Assembly (NCBI RefSeq): GCF_009727055.1
Contig: NC_052349.1
Span: forward strand, 35,531,421 to 35,595,420
From: Benincasa hispida
Lineage: Eukaryota > Streptophyta > Magnoliopsida > Cucurbitales > Cucurbitaceae
DNA: 64,000 nucleotides
Direction: 5' to 3'
Both the position numbers and the translations under genes were made by a program. Within the stretch, counting starts at the first letter, position 1. Each line of letters opens with the position of its first letter. The notes under the pieces are model-generated. The model worked only from the letters and a program-made list of their open reading frames with translations, was not told where the DNA came from and made no database searches. Of this stretch, positions 58,608 through 64,000 are shown one piece after another.

Positions 58608-60475
58608 TGATGACGGGCAGAAATGTACGTCATTATAAGCCTTTTATTTGGAATTATGAGGGTTGTTAAGTAGAATATACGGAGATTATACTAAGAATTC
58701 ATGAGAAAACGAGCTTGCGTCGATCGACATTAAGAATCTCGGCTAACCCATTTTTATGTGTTATTATGCGTTCAATTGTTTATTTTTGTAGCAAATGCAG
58801 GAATCGATCACATGCACGAAAGCCAGGCTATCGCGGAGACGATTGCAAGTGGTGATCACATACGTCAGTCGTATGGGTGTTGCGGCTATCGAGCGAATGC
58901 AGTCATCGCAGGGAGATTGCGGCGATCACAAAGTTGGTGGAATGCAGGCATGAACGCATACATTGGGATTATCAACAAGATGATGTTGACATTTCACCAA
59001 CCACGCCGCGAGTGGCAGAGATTCAGAAAAGGACCATCGCACCGCAAGTGTCAGATTCAGAGTAGGTCCATTAATGTTGTCGGTGATCAAGCTCTATAAA
59101 TAGAAGCCTTAGAGCACAACCTCAAATCATCCAAGGTCCCCTGCCTGGAGGGCATCAAGGCTCTTTGCCTTCGGGCAGATCCTTGTGATCCAGAAGAAAG
59201 TGTAAGAAGATATTCATGAGAGTTCTTCATCCCTTCAACCATTCCGAGTGACGACCAGAACCTTCGCCGGAGTTAGATCTCGAGAGAGACTACTCCACTG
59301 CCCATCCATGGCACCACTGGTAGCCTTGACATACATCTGATGGAAGCAAGATATTGCTTCCATCTGGCCTTCCATTTCTCTTCTATCTTTGTATTGTATT
59401 ACATTGTGGCTTAAGAGATTAATACATTTTTGTGATCAATACATTTCTATATTTTCCTTTGACTCTATCTTCATCTTCATTTACTTAGCATCCTTTACTT
59501 ACATTGCACTACTAAGTAAGACTGCTAGAGTATCGCATACTTAATCATGCGGCATAGACATATGAAGCATGTAGCAAACCACCGAGAGGTGTGCGTTGCG
59601 CGAGTGTTGTGAGAAAATCCTATTTACTTAATGAGAGGCTATAGCAATGCTTGTCTATGAGCGAACACAAGGCTTTTCTATGAGCTGATCAGCGATAGCT
59701 AACTGCTCAAGAGGGTAAGTAGTGGAACTCACTAAGCAAAGTAGGCAAGTGTTCCTAGAGATAGGAATAATCTTATGTCAACCATGTTTCATGTGATTAC
59801 CTTGTCTTATGAGTGCATCATTCATCATTTAGGCATACTTGGGAGAGTAGTCTAAAAACCAAATCTAGACTTAAGAGAGCAGATTGGATCGTATAAGCAA
59901 GAATAGAGACTTAGGAATAAGCTTTGTTTGCTATTACACAGCGTATGCACCCTTTAAGTAGGATACGGTGGTATGCGGTCATCTTGTTTATGTGTGAGAG
60001 CACGTGAGCAGGAATAGAGACTTAGAAATAAGGCCTCTCGACACTATCGTATATACATCGCATGCGTCTTTTTCAAGTGTGTATAGCATGATCGCATAGC
60101 TTGCGTTAGCTAGGGTTACCCTTGCGGTCAATATTAGTGTTGCAGTGAAGTCATCCCGCCATTTTATCTCTTTTTCCATGCATCTTATTACACGTTAACA
60201 GTTGCCGTGTCTCTATCTGTCATAGTCATACTTCCACTACTTAATCTGTTAGCTAGGAGTTGGAGTAGCGCATAGCCAATAACCTTCAAATTCTTTTATT
60301 CTTCGCCGTAAACACATTACTTCATCACAATTAGCTACAAGTCCCTGAGTTCGACCTCAGATCACCTGAGAAACTTACGATCTCGTCATACTTAGCGAGA
60401 GCGCAAGAAAACTTGTGATAGGAACGCATGGTCATTGCATATGAGATTAACACATACTTTCTACTCCAACGCATT
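58608..60475 (+). mobile_element. Athila-type solo LTR nested in the copia 2 LTR
   Basis: It begins TGATGACGGGCAGAAATG and ends near CAACGCATT. ATCAC flanks it on both sides (58603-58607, 60476-60480). TATAAATA at 59095-59102, at the same place as in the relatives. About 1870 bp; no internal region. Open frames inside it (58758-59099 +, and one overlapping its right edge) are not genes. Confidence 0.75.
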
Positions 60476-60769
60476 ATCACTGATGCATGAGAACATACGT
60501 ATAGCCTAAGACATGCATCAAATATGCTTCCAAATTTTTATCACCAACCGCCCAGCAAACAAGTCTTCTGCAGTGGCATGAACGTCTACACGAATGGTAG
60601 CAACACGAACAGGTGAACGCAGCGGGGACGACACTACAAAAATGGAGCCCTTGGTATTCTCGCAGTGAAAACCCAAAGTGTGGTCCTTGGTGAATTTGAT
60701 AGAGGTTGGAGAATGAACTAATCGTATTGACGATAAGCAAGTGGGAGAGAAAAGGAAGCTATTGTATAG

Positions 60770-60975
60770 CTAAATTCTTATCGTTTAGAAGAAGCTACAC
60801 GATCATGTAGGTTTTACTAAGCAATCGTTTAGTAAAAGTTAGACGATCGTTTAGAAAATACGACACACTATGCGATCGTTTAGAAAAGCTAAGCGATCGT
60901 TTAAGGATTAACATGCGATTGTTAAGGCACTGATCGACTATTGTATAGGCTCTCGACTTATGCGATCGTTTACGT
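60770..60975. repeat. GCGATCGTTTAG repeat cluster in the copia 2 LTR
   Basis: GATCGTTTA or near variants appear around 60780, 60825, 60845, 60881, 60893 and 60967, often as TGCGATCGTTTA. They lie within the LTR on the U5 side of its centre. Confidence 0.6.
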
Positions 60976-61168
60976 TTTCACACTGATGCCAATTTTTCCC
61001 AATCTTTGCAAAATGAAACAAAATTTCATTTTATTCTTCAGTTACCATAACCGAAGCGACTACTCCCACTAACGCACGTCTGAGAGAAATTTTAGGCCAA
61101 TTATCATATAATTAACCAATTTAATAATTAATAAATATAATCATATTATATTCTTACCCTATAGTTTG

Positions 61169-61263
61169 ATATCACATATCTACTTTAGTAATTTCTCCTC
61201 TACTTGATATAAATCNATATCACATATCTACTTTAGTAATTTCTCCTCTACTTGATATAAATC
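61169..61263. repeat. 47-bp exact duplication around a single N
   Basis: 61169-61215 and 61217-61263 are identical (ATATCACATATCTACTTTAG and onward) with one N between them at 61216. This looks like a join artefact. Confidence 0.85.
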
Positions 61264-61310
61264 ATATTTATATCTAATTTCCTCCAAAATAATGTATCTC
61301 ATACATTTAG

Positions 61311-61389
61311 CCAATTATATCATATATAATTAACCAGTCCAATTATATCATATATAATTAACCAGTCCAATTATATCATATATAATCAA
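61311..61389. repeat. 28-bp tandem repeat, nearly 3 copies
   Basis: CCAATTATATCATATATAAT followed by TAACCAGT, at 61311-61338, 61339-61366 and a partial from 61367. Confidence 0.85.
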
Positions 61390-62576
61390 ACTTCTTCTTG
61401 TCAATTTGAACATTTCAAATTAACCCAAATACTGATTCTCGACTTTATCCAAGCTACCCAGGGGACTTAATGGACCTGTGGCTCGAAGTTCCAACGGTAT
61501 GTGAATAGCTAACTAAACTCTTTAGCCACAAGATCCACCATTCGTTAACTGTCAGGTATTCCACTAAAGAGCAATAATTGAACTCTTTTTACCTAGATAT
61601 ATTTTTATGTTTAGCGGATATAACCAATCATGAATACGATGACCCTTCACAGATGCTCGTAATTATAGCTGGGCCAATTTACCGTTTTTCCACTGTAGTT
61701 ACATCTCATTCCTTAAGTACCACTGATTTCTCTAATGAACAATACAACATAGTCCAATTATGTGTAAACACCTCTCGGGCTAAGAGAAGGTGTGTGGCGC
61801 CACATCGTTTAAGCGTTGGAATCAACCCTTAAGGGATCTATCTATCTATTTACCCTAGCCTCGGGGAAGGAGTGAATTCCATCTTATGTAGCTGAGTTTC
61901 CAGCTCCCAAATCAGACGAATCCCCGAAATGGTAGGTTTGAATCGGTGACCTGGCCACTCGCACCCATGGTGACCTGGCCACTCGCACCCATACAAATCA
62001 AAGGACCTCCCTCAATGGTAGAAGTTTCCAACTCACTTAGGATTAAAGTCATGTTACCTATGGTCATCCTAGTGAAGTTAAATCTCTGTCATGAACGGTG
62101 TTATACAAACTCTTTGTATAGGACACCCCCGCTCGCATGTCCCCAACACGAATGATCAGGATCAGACCATCTGTGACAAGTCATAACACTTGTGACCATT
62201 CCACAAAGCGGGCCGCATCCGTAGCGTTACCAGGATAAGGTTTCCCTTCTATATCCATTTACTATAGAACATTTTGGTTATCTCTCAAGACATGCTTAAG
62301 TTACATACAGATAACTAGGGATTTTATGTTTATTGGTTTGTGGTAAAGTAAATAAAACATGCAACTAAGCATAAAACAAGATGTAAAGTAAATATCATAT
62401 ATTATACAACACAAGCGTTCGTACAAACTGTTTACAAACTATAGGATACGAGACTTTAAGGCATCAACCACAATAATCTTCCACTTGTCCTAAAGCGAAG
62501 TAGGGTGTACATAAAACTAGTACAAAACAATACACTAGGGTATAAAAGACCAGTACAAGAAAATCTCTCATTTGTC

Positions 62577-64000
62577 CTAGTCTATCCGTGGGCAATCCTG
62601 TAGACCCATGCTCGGTAGGTGACCCTCAAACACTGTAGCTATGAGAGCCTTTATAAACGGGTCAGCAACATTGTGCTCCGAAGCGATCTTCGTGATGATC
62701 ACATCCCCTCGATGCACTATCTCGTGGATCAGATGATACTTTCGCTCTATGTGTTTGGCGCACTTGTGACTCCTCGGCTCCTTGGAGTTCGCCACTGCTC
62801 CACTATTATCATAATATAGGGTAATGGGCCTAGACATATTTGGAATAACTTTCAGTTTTGTCAAGAACTTCTTGAGCCAGATGGCCTCCTTAGCAGCTTC
62901 GCAAGCTGCTACGTACTCTGCCTCCATAGTGGAGTAGGCGATGCACCCCTACTTAGTGCTTTGTCAGACTACAGCTCCTCCGTTAAGAGTAAAAACTGAA
63001 CCTGATGTAGACTTACGATAGTCCTTATCAGTCTGAAAGTCAGAATCCGTGTAATTAGTAAGGATCAAATCCCTAGAACCATACATGAGCATGTAGTCCC
63101 TCGTTCTTCGAAGATACTTGAGGATGTTCTTCACTGCGGTCCAGTGACCCTAGCCTGGGTTAGACTGATACTTACTGACTATGCCCACAGCGTAGTAGAT
63201 ATCTAGACGAGTACAGAGTATCGCATACATCAAACTGCCAATGGCTGACGCATATGGGACCCGTCTCATCTCCTCAACCTCTTGAGGCGTCTTAGGATAC
63301 ATATCCTTAGACAAAGTGACTCCATGCCTGAATGGCAGTAGGCCCCTCTTGGAGTCCTACATCGAGTACTTGAGCAACATCTTGTCAATGTACGATGCCT
63401 GAGATAGTGCTAACACTTTTTTCTTACTATCCCGAAAGATCTATATACCAAGAACAAACTGAGCCTCTCCCAAATCTTTCATTTCGAATTGGGTCGCTAG
63501 CCAGTTTTTAACTGCAGTCAATAGACCTACATCATTCCCAATGAGTAGAATATTTTCTACGTACAACACTAAGAAGACTATGGAAGTGTTGATGATCTTC
63601 TTGTAGACACAAGGTTCATCAACGTTTTGGTCAAAGCCATACGACTTGATCGCAGTATCAAACCGTATGTTTCAAGATCGAGATGCCTGTTTCAGGCCAT
63701 AAATGGACTGATTCAGTTTGCAAACCTTTTGCTCTTGACCTTGGGCTATGAATCCCTTGGGTTGCACCATATAAATTGTCTCCTCAAGATTGCCATTAAG
63801 AAAGACTGTCTTGACATCCATTTGCTAGATCTCATAATTATAATAAGCTGCAATGGATAAGAGGATGCAGATTGACTTTGACATGGCAATAGGTGAGAAA
63901 GTCTCCTCATAGTCCACTCCCTCTACCTAGGTATAACCCTTTGCCACCAGTTGAACCTTGAAGGTCTGTACTTTCCCATCAGCACCTCGTTTGCACTTGT
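62577..64000 (-). pseudogene. Copia 2 reverse transcriptase-RNase H, broken and partial
   Basis: RNase H is at 62927-62577 (MEAEYVAACEAAKEAIWLKK, then CAKHIERKYHLIHEIV and EHNVADPFIKAL). Upstream, RT reads from the window edge to about 63050. The catalytic box reads YVEN (near 63565) instead of YVDD, so both catalytic Asp are changed. Stops interrupt the ALSQASYIDKML region and the SGSVFTLNGG region. The 5' part of pol lies outside the window. Inactive. Confidence 0.8.

Larger units (their letters stand above)
58375..62472 (-). repeat. 3' LTR of copia 2, with nested solo LTR
   Basis: On the minus strand it begins TGTGGTTGATGCC at 62472 after GGACAAGTGGAAGAT, and ends AATCCTTCAACA at 58375, so TG...CA is kept. 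Net length without the nested LTR is about 2.2 kb. It includes GCGATCGTTTAG repeats (60770-60975), a 28-bp tandem repeat (61311-61389), a 24-bp duplication (61945-61992) and an N at 61216 inside a 47-bp duplication. Confidence 0.75.
58375..64000 (-). mobile_element. Second Ty1/copia retrotransposon (copia 2), runs off the window
   Basis: Minus-strand element inserted in the gypsy RT. The 3' LTR occupies 58375-62472 (with a nested solo LTR), followed by a purine tract, RNase H and RT up to the window edge. Same family as copia 1 and the pieces at 1-1511. Confidence 0.85.

Noticed and set aside
58758..60740. Open frames of 60-113 codons on both strands
   Set aside because: They fall inside the Athila-type solo LTR and the copia LTR, overlap each other in several frames and show no domain.
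1..64000. tRNA, rRNA or other structured RNA genes
   Set aside because: No cloverleaf-like or rRNA-like sequence was noticed by eye. The only tRNA-related sequence is the PBS at 48403-48420. A tRNAscan-type search could not be run.

Overview
The window looks like nuclear DNA of a dicot plant. It is AT-rich, it carries two intact single-exon plant genes (a UGT73-type glycosyltransferase and a secreted leucine-rich-repeat protein), and almost everything else is plant transposable elements: Ty1/copia, Ty3/gypsy including an Athila-type element, a Mutator-like element (MULE), a CACTA element and MITEs. Several repeats, such as arrays of CTATCANTGATAG-like quasi-palindromes and GTTTGGTAACC-type MITEs, recall cucurbit genomes. 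That placement is an inference from memory, not something proven here.

Layout. 1-1511: two parts of one copia LTR family joined tail to tail. 2020-5280: an approximately 80-bp tandem repeat whose middle unit holds a copia solo LTR (2141-5212), which itself holds an Athila-type solo LTR (2551-4200). 5589-5780: a small possible gene relic. 7690-13080: a degenerate MULE with approximately 210-bp terminal inverted repeats, a broken transposase gene and a broken multi-exon plant-mobile-domain (PMD) gene, both on the minus strand. 13080-18100: AT-rich intergenic DNA with minisatellites. 18110-21209: the gene island, with UGT (+) and LRR (-) genes tail to tail. 21300-26680: intergenic DNA with MITEs and a segmental duplication. 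26684-35257: a CACTA element with TTA target-site duplications, subterminal GC-rich repeats and remnants of TNP2-like and TNPA-like genes. A 25-N assembly gap at 34127-34151 lies inside it, flanked by duplicated sequence. 36301-40740: a 2.2-kb near-identical tandem duplication full of short palindromes. 41160-64000: a stack of nested retrotransposons.

The nested stack can be read in order. A gag-less copia (minus strand) was hit in its 5' LTR by a gypsy element (minus strand, starting at 46037). That gypsy was hit in its integrase by an Athila-type element (plus strand, 47359-56498, imperfect 5-bp duplication CCTCC/CCTTC) and in its reverse transcriptase by a second copia (from 58375, minus strand, running off the window). 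The second copia's LTR was in turn hit by an Athila-type solo LTR (58608-60475, duplication ATCAC).

Only the UGT and the LRR gene look functional. All transposon genes carry stops, frameshifts or altered catalytic residues. The density of Athila and nested insertions suggests pericentromeric or otherwise heterochromatic DNA around a small gene island. I found no convincing new defence or metabolic system. The most interesting items are the MULE that carries a PMD gene, natural empty sites that date insertions, the palindrome arrays, and probable assembly duplications around N gaps.
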